DNA from: Sialis fuliginosa
Taxonomy: Eukaryota; Arthropoda; Insecta; Megaloptera; Sialidae
DNA length: 64,000 bases
NCBI GenBank assembly: GCA_961205875.1
Contig: OY540818.1
Location: 13,304,761 to 13,368,760 of the forward strand
Direction of reading: 5' to 3'
In this document: one piece after another, positions 48,581-58,739 of the stretch
Position numbering within the stretch: the stretch's first letter is position 1
Layout: each line of letters starts with the position of its first letter
Translations under genes and position numbers: made by a program
Notes under the pieces: generated by a model
Seen by the model: only the letters and a program-made list of their open reading frames with translations
Databases searched by the model: none
What the model was told of the DNA's origin: nothing

Positions 48581-50189
48581 AGAGCTGATGACATATTTTT
48601 CTGCCCCATCTGAGCACTAGGCAGACTTACGGAAATCGTTTATTCATGTGTTGTACATCATGGGAAAAATAGTCCCAACCCCCACACCCGGGGATAAAGG
48701 GGTTTAATTCCTTAGTGAACATGTAAAAAAAAAGTGCATTTTTGCCCCATGTGAGCACTAATAAAATCACCACAGGGAGTTAGTTTATGAAAAGTTAGAT
48801 AGTGAAAGTGCAATGGGCAGACGCGTAGGGTGGGGATAAGGGGCAGGCAGACGCACTCAAAGATGCAATATTTTTTTTGAAAATTGCCCCATTTGAGCAT
48901 TGATGAATTTTGGAGGAATGGCAGTTTTTGATCTGTAGATGATCGAAAAAACAAAGGCAGACGCGTAGGATGGGGATAAGGGACGGGCAGACGCGCTCAA
49001 ACATGTAATTTTTTTAATGAAAATTGTCTCATTTGAGCACTGATGAATTTTTCGAAGGATGACAGGTTTTAATCTGTAGATGACTGAAAAAACACAGGCA
49101 GACGCGTAGTGTGGGGATAAGGGATGGGCAGACGCAATTGAAAGTGTTATCCTATTTTTTTTAACTGGGTTGTTTTGTAAATATTTTTTTTGCTTGAAGT
49201 TGTCCGCAATGACTCTCTGGATAACACATTAGTTCTTTGAAAACACATTTGTTTACCCCCAACTAACACGAAAAGGAAAAATTTCATTAATATGAAAATC
49301 TAAAAAAAAATATTAAACGTGTAAAAAAGTAGGCGCTGAAATTTTTTTTTATTATATTTTAATTATATTCTTCTTATTCTGTGTAATAAACAAAAAACAA
49401 AAAATAAATAAATAAAACAGAACTCTTTGGGATTCGAACTCAGGACCTTGGGACTTTGAGTTTTATAAATTTACAAATTTCAGCAAAACGGTACTTAACA
49501 TCAAAAAAACTACAAGAGACATATTTTCTTCTTACTTAGATGATTCTAAAACATATTTGATATCATCGGTGGAATATTTAGTACCAAAGATACAATGTTT
49601 TTAAAAATTTTACAACCCTTTGCCACTTTAAATTGCGTCTGCCCTCCCCTTATCCCCACACTACGCGTCTGCCTGTGTTTTTTCGGTCATCTACAGATTA
49701 AAACCTGTCATCCTTCGAAAAATTCATCAATGCTCAAATGAGACAATTTTCATTAAAAAAATTACATGTTTGAGCGCGTCTGCCCGTCCCTTATCCCCAT
49801 CCTACGCGTCTGCCTTTGTTTTTTCGATCATCTACAGATCAAAAACTGCCATCCCTCCAAAATTCATCAATGCTCAAATGGGGCAATTTTCAAAAAAAAT
49901 ATTGCATCTTTGAGTGCGTCTGCCTGCCCCTTATCCCCACCCTACGCGTCTGCCCATTGCACTTTCACTATCTAACTTTTCATAAACTAACTCCCTGTGG
50001 TGATTTTATTAGTGCTCACATGGGGCAAAAATGCACTTTTTCTTTACATGTTCACTAAGGAATTAAACCCCTTTATCCCCGGGTGTGGGGGTTGGGACTA
50101 TTTTTCCCATGATGTACAACACATGAATAAACGATTTCCGTAAGTCTGCCTAGTGCTCAGATGGGGCAGAAAAATATGTCATCAGCTCT
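48581..50189. mobile_element. 1.6-kb foldback element with tandem-repeat arms
   Basis: The arms 48581-49148 and 49623-50189 are inverted and nearly identical over about 568 bp; the two arms encode mirror frames that differ at about one residue in 69. The outer end is agagctgatgacatattttt. Each arm holds three units spaced 140-141 bp apart starting gcagacgcgtag (48817, 48957, 49098 in the left arm), each with tggggataaggg and a gatgaattttcgaagga-type block. The spacer of ~475 bp is unique, AT-rich and carries a tRNA-like box B. No transposase. The high arm identity implies recent origin or ongoing arm-to-arm gene conversion. Confidence 0.88.
49420..49470 (-). repeat. tRNA-like box-B fragment in foldback spacer
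   Basis: The minus strand reads AAGTCCCAAGGTCCTGAGTT followed by CGAATCCCAAAG, where GAGTTCGAATCCC is a canonical box B and GGTCCTGAGTTCGA looks like a variable loop and T-arm. No box A is found. The other large foldback with tRNA-like sequence is at 13864-15281. Confidence 0.35.
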
Positions 50190-50194
50190 CGCAC

Positions 50195-51600
50195 TATTAG
50201 TGGATATCCATTGATTCTTGAAAAAGCACATATTTTAAACTAATGTCTTTCGTTTAAAATGTATCAAGTTAACTCTGGGATCGTTGCAAGTATTTTAAAT
50301 GCGCGCAGTTCAATTCTCAGGATAAATTATACCCAATTTAAAGTTCATGGGACAAGCGGTGCTTTAAGATAAGACATATTCTTGGACTTATCGCTAGTCC
50401 ATCCATTTTAAATTGAAAGAAGGAATCGCTAGAATCGTACTATATCTATATATTTCTACAATCGTTACTACGTTCAATTTACCAAACATAACTGAAACTT
50501 TTCTTACTCTGTCTATTTTTTGTTAAAGCGTATATACATTTATACTTTATCTTTGTTTGCACGTGTTTCAGTTATTAACAGTTGTAGAGGTCATTTTAAA
50601 CATCGCTGAATCTATTTCTGATCTGGAATACAGCGTTCTTTTGTAAAGCTTGGACTACAAAAGAATATAAATGTGTCTGATTATTCGTTATGTATATGGT
50701 TCAGTTTAAAGTGACTGAAGTTGTACAGGATTTAGTTTAAAGTATTGCATTTAAAACTATCACTCTAAATTTTATAATAAAATAGTAATGTGACATGTAA
50801 AATAATAATATATATTTTTTTAGAATAAGTTATAAATTAATAATTCAAATCAGCATTTTGCAGGCTTCACATACATAGATTTTTGTTCTTTGATTGTTAG
50901 TATTTTAAACGATATGTACATTATGTGCATATATCGATGAAAAATAAATTTATATAAATAAATAAATGAAACATAATTTATAGCTGTTAGCTGGTATATT
51001 TGTAACTACAGCCACGTAAAAAAAATTAAAAACACTATTATGTTATTTTTATTGTAATATGTAAATAGAGCAAAGAATGTGCAAATTTAAATTAAACTTT
51101 GATTAATATAGATCAATTAATTATTATTAATTTTTATGTATGCATATTGTTTTATAAGTATGAAAAACAAGAATGACTTTATTTTATATTGTATTTTTTT
51201 CGAACTAAATATTATAGACAGTTATTCATGTATATATGTATTGTGTAGAGAATTATCGATATCAAAATTTACTAACTAAGCTAAACATATGAATATTTCA
51301 AACTAGTTTCTGTGACGTATTTTCTTTAGTAACAGTGTCCATTTTATTATTAATTGATAGTCTTTTTTTATAATTTTTATTGCACGATTTATATCTATTT
51401 AACAATACACTTTGTTAACACAAAGATAAAATATAAAATATTTCAGAGTAAATTAATTTTTCATTCATACGAAAAACACATGCTTCAAAATCATCCCTAA
51501 ACTTTCAACAAGCTGTATTCATATATTCAATAGCAAATAACAAATTACTCAATCATTTTCACATATTTTAAAATTTAATCTAGCAGCATTCAGAAACATC
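50195..51600. other. AT-rich stretch
   Basis: No gene. Around 50270-50420 some mixed-composition sequence (ggatcgttgcaagtatttta, gcgcgcagttcaattctcag) may be the eroded edge of an element. Confidence 0.4.
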
Positions 51601-51619
51601 TTTGACTTATGATCTATCT

Positions 51620-51775
51620 CCTGCAGATTATAAAATGATTTGACACGCAGCCACCCTTCCGTTCTCATATAGAACTTCCACCCCCCCGGGGCGCTTAATC
51701 GCAAGGGTGTGATGAACTTCGACTGCAAACATATACACAGATATGTACATACAGATGCAAAGACAATCGGGTATA
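51620..51775. promoter_or_regulatory. GC-richer patch, candidate regulatory element
   Basis: Contains cacgcagccacccttccgtt, ccacccccccggggcgctta and gcaagggtgtgatgaacttc within AT-rich DNA; no repeat or frame. Weak candidate on composition only. Confidence 0.2.
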
Positions 51776-52074
51776 AGGTAAATTTGCCTATAAATGCTCA
51801 TTTAATATATATTTTATATTAATTTATATTTATATAAATAAACCCATATATGTAGTTCAGTCGTCAAACAATTTCGTATAGGGATGGCACTATAGAAAAA
51901 ACTAACGGAGTTAATTTTTTTCAAGAAAATTACAAAGCTGTCTAAAATCAGTTATTTCGGAATAACACTGGGGATATCTGTTTTAGGATAAAATAGGTTT
52001 CATAAATCTTAAAGCTGATAAAATTTCGAACAAAATGGTGTTTTTAAAAATTATGTATCATAAATAGCTATTGA

Positions 52075-52250
52075 AATAGAGCCCGCGAAAAAATCATTTA
52101 GCGACGTCGAGTTTGGAAACCACGCATAAAATGTAGAGTTCCGTTCAACCGCTGTGTTTAATATGTCTTTAATTGAATTTCGAAATGAAATTTTAAATTA
52201 TAATAGAGGAAAGAGTGCCCTAAATAATGCTTTGTACCCAATGTCGAAAT
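52075..52250. repeat. Possible dispersed repeat fragment
   Basis: gcccgcgaaaaaatcattta, gcgacgtcgagtttggaaac and agagttccgttcaaccgctg read like part of a dispersed insect element. No second copy is recognised in the window. Confidence 0.25.
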
Positions 52251-52994
52251 CTCGAAAAATGTTTGAGTTATAAGCACTCAAAATTCTAAGTATTACAAAA
52301 ATTTTAGTAAAATTATTCATGTCTTTTTTTATAGCTCAAATCTTCTAATAAGTGGACTAATACCTCAAAAATATCAACTCGAAAAAATTCTTTTTTTGTA
52401 AACGAAAAATTTTGAGAAAAATTAACTTTTATAATTTCAGATCACATACAAGTTAACCAAGTAAGTAAACCTAGTAAAACATCAAAAAAGAATCTAACGA
52501 CCAACTAAATTAATTTAAAACCAATTTTATTAACACTTGACAAAACATCAAAAAATCTAATGACCAAATGAATTAGTTTATAAATAATAAATATTTTAGA
52601 AAATATTAACAATAATTCATATTTTTTCCTCACCCTGTATAATAGCTCACTTAACAACAATAGTTTGAGAAAAACAAAGCATAATGTTGAGCTTGAGAAT
52701 ACGAGTAAGTTATGTCCGACCGAATCGTTAAAGTTTAACCATTGACATATTTACCCTACAAGTGCAAACAAGGATTTGATAAACGCAGTGAGAATAAATC
52801 AGTAACGGATTACATATGTTCTGTAATCATTCTATAACTTTGTTAATTGAAATAAGTTTGTGTAAATCTCAAGTATTATTTTTGATATGGGGTGGTTGAA
52901 TTGTTTTTAGATACATTTTAGTCGTGTTTTAATTGACTTGTATAAAATATTTGCTAATAACATTTTAGTCAACATATAGGTCGTATACAAAATA

Positions 52995-53530
52995 AAACCG
53001 GCCAACGCTCATGACAGGGTTCCGTAGTCATTCTCACTAACATTTTCTACTTGATAATACGTATCAAGAGCTATTTCATGTTGACGAAAGATATAATTTC
53101 TATAAAAGTGTACGTGTTCTTGTGACCGTTTATAAAAAATAATTATTTCTAAATTTTTTATAAACTATTTTTGCTACAGTGTTGAAAGTACTAATAAAAA
53201 GCTACATTCTGGATTTTTTTTCAAATTTTTTGCATCGATAGTTTAGAAATTAGATGGGGGTACGCTCTGATATCGACATTGAAAGCAAATATCTCGTGAC
53301 TTATCTAAAGACACTACATTCAATGGAGTAAGTAAAAAAAAATTTGAGTATACTTTTCTTTCTGTGGGAGAGTGGTCCAAAATTATTTTTTTCAAAAATC
53401 TCATTATTTCTATTTTTTGATCATTAATTTACGTCCGTATATAAATGAGAGAATGGGAGGGCTGTGATATACAGACAGACAGATAAATGGACGGACAGAC
53501 TGAAACCATAAAGGTTCCTAATTTTAAGTA
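52995..53530 (+). repeat. Dispersed 'ggttccgtag ... ggttcc' insect repeat
   Basis: Begins ccggccaacgctcatgacag followed by ggttccgtagtc. It passes tagatgggggtacgctctg and ends with acagacagacagataaatgg, acggacagactgaaaccata and aaggttcc. The same order (ggccaa ... agggttccgtag ... gggggg ... acggacggacagac ... aaggttcc) is familiar from a very common repeat in lepidopteran genomes and other insects. It is about 535 bp and non-coding. Its class is uncertain. Confidence 0.6.
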
Positions 53531-54170
53531 TTAAGAAAAAAATAATAGAGTGTGTATTGAAAATTGTTAACAAAGAAGAATATTTAATATCATACCCACG
53601 TACCGCTGTCAAACACAAGTGTCGACAACAAAGTTAGTTGTATTGATTTACATGATCAAACGTTCATGTAATCAATTGCATTTTATAGAAAGTATGTACC
53701 ATATTTTTGAATACATACCTTCATATCAAAATATGTTGAGTAGGTATATAGATTTATATAAAATTATACTAGGTGTTAAAAAAATATTAGAAAATGTTCT
53801 TTTCAAATTATGCTGTTAAAAGAAACACATTTAAGTAAGTTAAGTTAAGTAAAGCTAATCAGTTTGGAGGAGGGGAGGGGGGTTTTATTCGAAAAGTTTT
53901 TTTTTATCAAAAATTACTTTTAAAAACAAAGCAATTTTCAGAAAAAAAAAGTTCGGACAAAATGACAAAACTCACCTTTCACCTTTGAGTAAAATTCTCT
54001 TATTCATAATACGATTGAGCAAGTTTTGCTCAAAATTGACAAAATCCACTGACATCTTGATTTTTTTAAATGGAACGAATGAGTTTTGGAACTCACCGTC
54101 TCATATATGTATTTTATAACATTTTTAACTAATTTAAAAATAGGCACATGCTTATGAATAATTTACTAAA

Positions 54171-54365
54171 ATGTTGAGTACTGCAGATAAACCAAATATA
54201 AATAAATCTATTATGAGAATTCTTCGTAAGTTTTTACGAGCTACTCTAATTCGACTACCACCTACTGTACAACATTCGAGAATATTAGAACAACACGAAA
54301 CGATTTTCACGCGATACTCGTCGCTTGTTTATATTCAGGCACGCAAATTGGATATAAAATTTTAA
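54171..54365 (+). other. 64-codon open frame, unrecognised
   Basis: The frame opens MLSTADKPNINKSIMRILRK and has a fairly normal residue mix (FLRATLIRLPPTVQHSRILE), unlike the low-complexity frames around it. There is no signal peptide, no membrane segment and no recognised domain. A tRNA-like block follows immediately. It could be chance or a small eroded element gene. Confidence 0.2.
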
Positions 54366-54377
54366 AATTAACTCATC

Positions 54378-54485
54378 GTACACAAAGCGCGCCTGCGATG
54401 ATCAAGTAATCGTTGACCGCAGCGGGGTTCAAAACCACGGACGCTTTAACACTTGCTTTTCAATTACTGACATGTCTCTTGCAAG
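54378..54485 (-). repeat. tRNA-like / SINE-like fragment
   Basis: The minus strand has CGTCCGTGGTTTTGAACCCC (box B GGTTTTGAACCCC) followed by GCTGCGGTCAACG, with TGTCAGTAATTGAAAAGC upstream as a poor box A. The order TGTCAG ... box B ... GCTGCGGT also occurs at 2226-2445, so the two may be members of one tRNA-derived family. Confidence 0.35.
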
Positions 54486-54597
54486 AGTTTCTATAACAGA
54501 AAACGGGGTTAATGTTTAAGGGTATATTTTATGTCGTTGTTTCGTGTCTGTTTTGTAGAGGTTGTAGATTTTACAATGTTTGAATAAAAAGTATATT

Positions 54598-55119
54598 TGA
54601 GGAGGTTAGTATCAAAACGCAATATCTGACATAAGACAAAATGTTGAAAAAATTGTGAAAACTGATAACTGGTAAGATAAGCAGAGGAAAATATTAAAAT
54701 TTTCACTACTGGATGATTGGACGTCGGTAATTAATCTACTAAAAAAAATTGGAAATTTTTTTATAAAGTTTTTGTTTTTTACTTATTGCTTTTTGAACCC
54801 AATTTTGATTATCAAAGAGTATGATTTGTATACGAGATTATTATTTTGATTAATATAACATATTTACAAAATAAACAAATCATTACATTTTTTAAACGTG
54901 AATTTAGTAAAATATGTAATTTTTAATATATTTATTTTGCACAGATATTGCGTTTTGAAATAAAATTTACACTTAAAGTAGATTAACTATGGAACGCATT
55001 ACATTTTAACCCATAATTATTTATCAACGAAAAAGAGACTGCAAAGATGCATCTGATTCCACCTTTAGGTGAAAAATGAAACTTTGTGCAGATATTGCGT
55101 TTTGATACTAACCTCCTCA
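54598..55119. mobile_element. 522-bp MITE with perfect 31-bp terminal inverted repeats
   Basis: The 31-bp end starting TGAGGAGGTTAGTATCAAAA at 54598-54628 is exactly repeated inverted at 55089-55119. A third partial copy of the inner end (cagatattgcgttttga) lies at 54943-54959 in the right-end orientation. Open frames of 65 and 98 codons over the element are low-complexity and not recognised. A target duplication is not clear (att/ttt). Confidence 0.8.
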
Positions 55120-55439
55120 TTTTTATTTTATTGTTATTTGTTTGGGGTGGGGGTTGTTTTACGTAAAATTGTATTTGATATATAACAACGGCTGATATCA
55201 TTTTGTTGTCTCTACTAGAGTTAGGTTGTCTCAAAAACCTGACGTGATGGAGCAATTTGGGTAACGGAATTAGTTTCAAATTTTATAAAAATTATTTATG
55301 ATTTTATAGAAAAAATTAAATTATTCAAATGGATTGTTTGAACATTTCAAATAACTGCCAAATTGATAGTTTAAAAGAAACAATTCCAACATTTAGAACA
55401 GTGAAATACAAGCTTTGAGATTTTCGCTATATTCTTGAT

Positions 55440-55550
55440 ATTAATCTGGGTTTCTTTTTCACAAGCCCTGAATGTATCCACCACAATATGCAATGAAATA
55501 TTAGCCAAGAAAACGACCAAATCGGCATGGCTTATACCCAGAATTAAATA
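55440..55550 (+). repeat. Eroded Penelope-like fragment
   Basis: agccctgaatgtatccacca, then caatatgcaatgaaatatta, gccaagaaaacgaccaaatc and ggcatggcttatacccagaa. The order and wording match 12505-12640 and 14609-14772, but the CTGAAGA and CGAAACG cores are damaged. Confidence 0.45.
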
Positions 55551-55554
55551 AAAG

Positions 55555-56200
55555 ATTAATTATTTAATACTCATTTTAATTGAATGTAAAGTGAAGTAAA
55601 ATTCAGATATTTACATGAAGAAATATATATAATTTTTACAAAACCACACAAATACTATACTTTTGCATTAATTCGATAATATTCAATTTTATAAAACACG
55701 TATGCGTTTCTTTTTCTTTCAGAAATATATACATACATATATTACATTTATGTATATGTAGGTATGTAGAGAATTATAAATACAATGAAGAAATAAAATG
55801 ATATACCTACCTATCCATTCTAACATACCGTTACATTTACAGATAAAATATAATTAAATTACATTTATTGACATTTTCAATCGAATATGATTCAAATTAA
55901 AAATGCCTGTCACATAACATGATTTATAGCATACTTTGTACAGAAATGTTCACTATCCATACAAGTAAACATACAAACACGTTATTGTTCATACAAATAC
56001 ATAAATAAAACTAGAAATTGTATGTAATTTTAATACTTCCATTTAGATTTGCTTCCTACTTACCTTAAAATTATTATAGTTTAATTATTAACAATATAAA
56101 TTCACAAGTATTTACTCAACGTTTTAATTTTAGTTATTATTATTTCGCTAATATAATATACTCGTGATTAAATTATTACAACAAATAATATAATTTCATC
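55555..56200. other. AT-rich stretch, nothing recognised
   Basis: Low-complexity AT-rich sequence with scattered tacatacatata strings and no gene. Confidence 0.5.
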
Positions 56201-56204
56201 CTTA

Positions 56205-56452
56205 CATATTATAAAACGCAACTCTGTCCGAAAAATTTAGGTGGTCCTAATTTATTCCGTGAGTGTATTTTGTTACGTTAGGTAACATAAAGAATAAGCT
56301 GTGACCATATTAGCAAATCAAGTCGAAAAAAAGTTTTTTTTTGCAATAATATAGTAAAGAATTGTGTAGAATAAAAAGATTTAAAATAAACTTCACGATA
56401 TACATATATCTTACTTTTATATTTAAACGAGCGAAGCCGCGAGCACAGCTAA
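56205..56452 (+). mobile_element. Repeat family K, copy 1 (possible Helitron-like)
   Basis: Head tattataaaacgcaactctg, middle ttgttacgttaggtaacata, then ataatatagtaaagaattgt and tail gagcgaagccgcgagcacag ending ctaa. The same blocks in the same order make up 61630-61963. A tail with a short GC hairpin-like piece before CTAR, and no inverted ends, is what a non-autonomous Helitron would show; a SINE is the alternative. It lacks most of the tctgtctg head. Confidence 0.55.
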
Positions 56453-56454
56453 CC

Positions 56455-56985
56455 AATCTATAAAATTAATCTTGAAAATTGATAAGCGAGCGTTTTTAAA
56501 AACTTCGAATTGAACATTTTTCATAGACGTTCATCCTCTATTCATAATTTATACTTCAATATCACAAGAATGGAGCAAATCAAACTCCAGTAAAAACCAG
56601 ACATGCATCCACAAGAGGTCGCGTCTGTTTTAACATCGGGAGAGTAAAAACTTTTCCCGTTCTCTAATGAAAATTTGATTGCGAGATTCGCTTCTCGATT
56701 ATTTATGCACGAGAAGGCGCGCATTATTATTGACATTCTGATATTTATTAGTTCTACAGAAATGCAATACCATCACGATATTATAAAAGGTAAGAGTAGG
56801 TACCTACTGAAAATTTTATTAGGTTTCAAGTAACAAGTTTAAAAAAATACTAATTTTAAACATATTACTAAATTACTGATCCCTAAAATTTAATATTACC
56901 TACTTATAAATACAAAATACATTTTATAATATAATATATAATATTATTGATTCCTCACTATATCTAAAGAATATGGGAAGCTATG
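56455..56985. other. Mixed stretch with a possibly constrained patch
   Basis: At 56560-56745 the sequence is more complex (aacatcgggagagtaaaaac, cgcgtctgttttaacatcgg, gattgcgagattcgcttctc, gagaaggcgcgcattattat). A 64-codon minus frame through it is not recognised. Otherwise AT-rich. Confidence 0.3.
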
Positions 56986-56989
56986 TGAT

Positions 56990-57215
56990 CATTTATAAAA
57001 GCAAAAAAAATATGTTCCCCGATTTAAAAATTTTCACTTGATTTTCCGTTTCAGGTCAAGACTTTTCTTTCCGTGTCTGTTCACTCACACGCATAACTTA
57101 TGAATCACCAAATCGATTTTAATGAAACTAGGTTTGTTAGTTGTTGACTAATAAATGGTATCATATAAAAATCATCGATTTTAAGGCGTGGGTTGGTATC
57201 CCAAAAATTTTTTTT
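56990..57215 (+). repeat. Repeat family L, copy 1
   Basis: tcacttgattttccgtttca, then gtgtctgttcactcacacgc, ataacttatgaatcaccaaa and aatgaaactaggtttgttag. The same ordered sequence recurs in direct orientation at 58475-58735. It is loosely similar to family J (cataactcatgaa...ccgatattaatgaaac), so J and L may share ancestry. Non-coding. Confidence 0.6.
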
Positions 57216-57257
57216 CTTCAAATTATCTCAATAACAACGCAGATTATGTTAAACTCT

Positions 57258-57513
57258 CCGGTATTACAGCCTAGCTCACAAATATTTGCAAGCTTGCAGA
57301 AACTTTCAAACTAATATAACAATTCTCTTGAAGTTTTTGACACATAGGTACATGCAAAAAAGTATGTAAAGTGTATTTACTAACCTTGAGTAAAAACGAT
57401 AAAAACCAATTTACTGTCAAAAATCCTTTTTTGACAGTAACTGTCATATAAGTTTGATACTCAATTTGAAAGTGTTTGCAAGCTAGCAAATTTTATTAGC
57501 TAGGCTGTATTAA
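57258..57513. mobile_element. ~256-bp MITE, family M copy 2
   Basis: The left end ccggtattacagcctagctc and the right end gctaggctgtattaatat are inverted relatives of each other and of the 38774-39080 element. The inner block aactgtcatataagtttgat and the tttgaaagtg / gctagcaaat motifs are shared with that copy. More diverged arms indicate an older copy. Confidence 0.65.
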
Positions 57514-57514
57514 T

Positions 57515-58470
57515 ATTTAAGCTGCAGATCTAAGTACTCGAGTTTTAAATCACAAATTACTCTTAAAGTTTTTTTAAATGATATTAATTGCAATTATTTT
57601 TTTTAAATAATAATTTTTTATTATTCTTTGTGCTTATTAAAAAAACAATAAATATATTATATAGTACAAAGTTTAAGCTTCAAAATACTTTTATTGAACG
57701 TTGAGAATGATATGTTGGCATTATTAATAAGTTTTCTGCATCGGTCCCTAATTAAAATTGATAAAACACCTCGAGACATTCCCTTGTAAGATAAGAAACA
57801 TCTTTATCTCTAAGTGTTTTAATATTTCTATTAATTAATTTAATTGTCATGCCCAATAATATCCATATTGTATCAAATTCGACGAAGTTTTTATGAACTT
57901 TAAGATATCAAGATTTTCTATTATATCATTTAAGATACAAGAATTCCTCGTAATTTTTAATGTAAACCAGATATAACTAAATACTTTACATTATCCTCCT
58001 TTGTTTATTTATTTAAAAAAACAACATTAATAAGATAACATCATAAAACATTTTGTATGTTATCAGCTTCTGTAATAATATATATTAAATCGCAGAATGC
58101 AAATTATATATGATATGTACTTATGTCTTTAAAATATTCAACAATAAATATAATATTTATATTCAATAAAAAAAAGATAATTTAAGCACCTTCTTAATAC
58201 AATTTTTATCAGATTTCTTAGAATGTAAATAATGAATTGATTAAGTTAAAAATTGTAATGTTTTCATAGAGTTTAGTATTTCTTCATTGTATATATACAC
58301 TAGACACTCATGTGTGATAATAATCAGATTTAATATTTACAGATAATATAATATAATGTAATTTTATAAATTTTTGACCTAGAATAAAACACATACATCT
58401 AATTCATTGTTTAGTTTCGTTTGCTTAAAATATTTTAATCGATATTTTTTTTGAAAAAACGTGCGTTTAT
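57515..58470. other. AT-rich stretch, nothing recognised
   Basis: Low-complexity AT-rich DNA; no gene or repeat structure. Confidence 0.5.
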
Positions 58471-58474
58471 ATGT

Positions 58475-58735
58475 AATAAGTTATGCGATCATTTTAGAAA
58501 GTATAAAAAAAATTATTCTCCGGTTTCAAAATGTTCACTTGATTTTTCCGTTTCAGATCAAAACAAAAATTTTTCGTCCAGTGTCTGTGTGTGTGTCTGC
58601 TCCCTTGAATCAATGTTACACGCATTTAACTCGTGAATCATTTATCCGATTTTATTGAATCTTGGTTTGTTAGTTGGACCTGATTAATAAACGGTTTCAC
58701 ATAAAAATAATCAAAATACCAACTTTAGTACTAAT
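58475..58735 (+). repeat. Repeat family L, copy 2
   Basis: Direct-orientation relative of 56990-57215: gttcacttgatttttccgtt, cagtgtctgtgtgtgtgtct, cacgcatttaactcgtgaat and gaatcttggtttgttagttg. It carries a short (gt)n expansion. Followed at 58778-58789 by a C run of about 12. Confidence 0.6.
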
Positions 58736-58739
58736 GAAT

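Noticed and set aside
48817-49110. CRISPR-like array from repeated gcagacgcgtag units
   Set aside because: Units are 140 bp and similar along most of their length, without unique spacers, in a eukaryotic intron-rich setting; they are tandem modules of a foldback arm.
48712-50058. Four mirrored 69- and 80-codon frames
   Set aside because: They are the same sequence read through the two arms of the inverted repeat and hold no recognisable domain.
54171-54365. A small conserved gene
   Set aside because: The frame has a more normal residue mix than its neighbours but no recognisable domain, start context or second exon. Left as an unassigned open frame.
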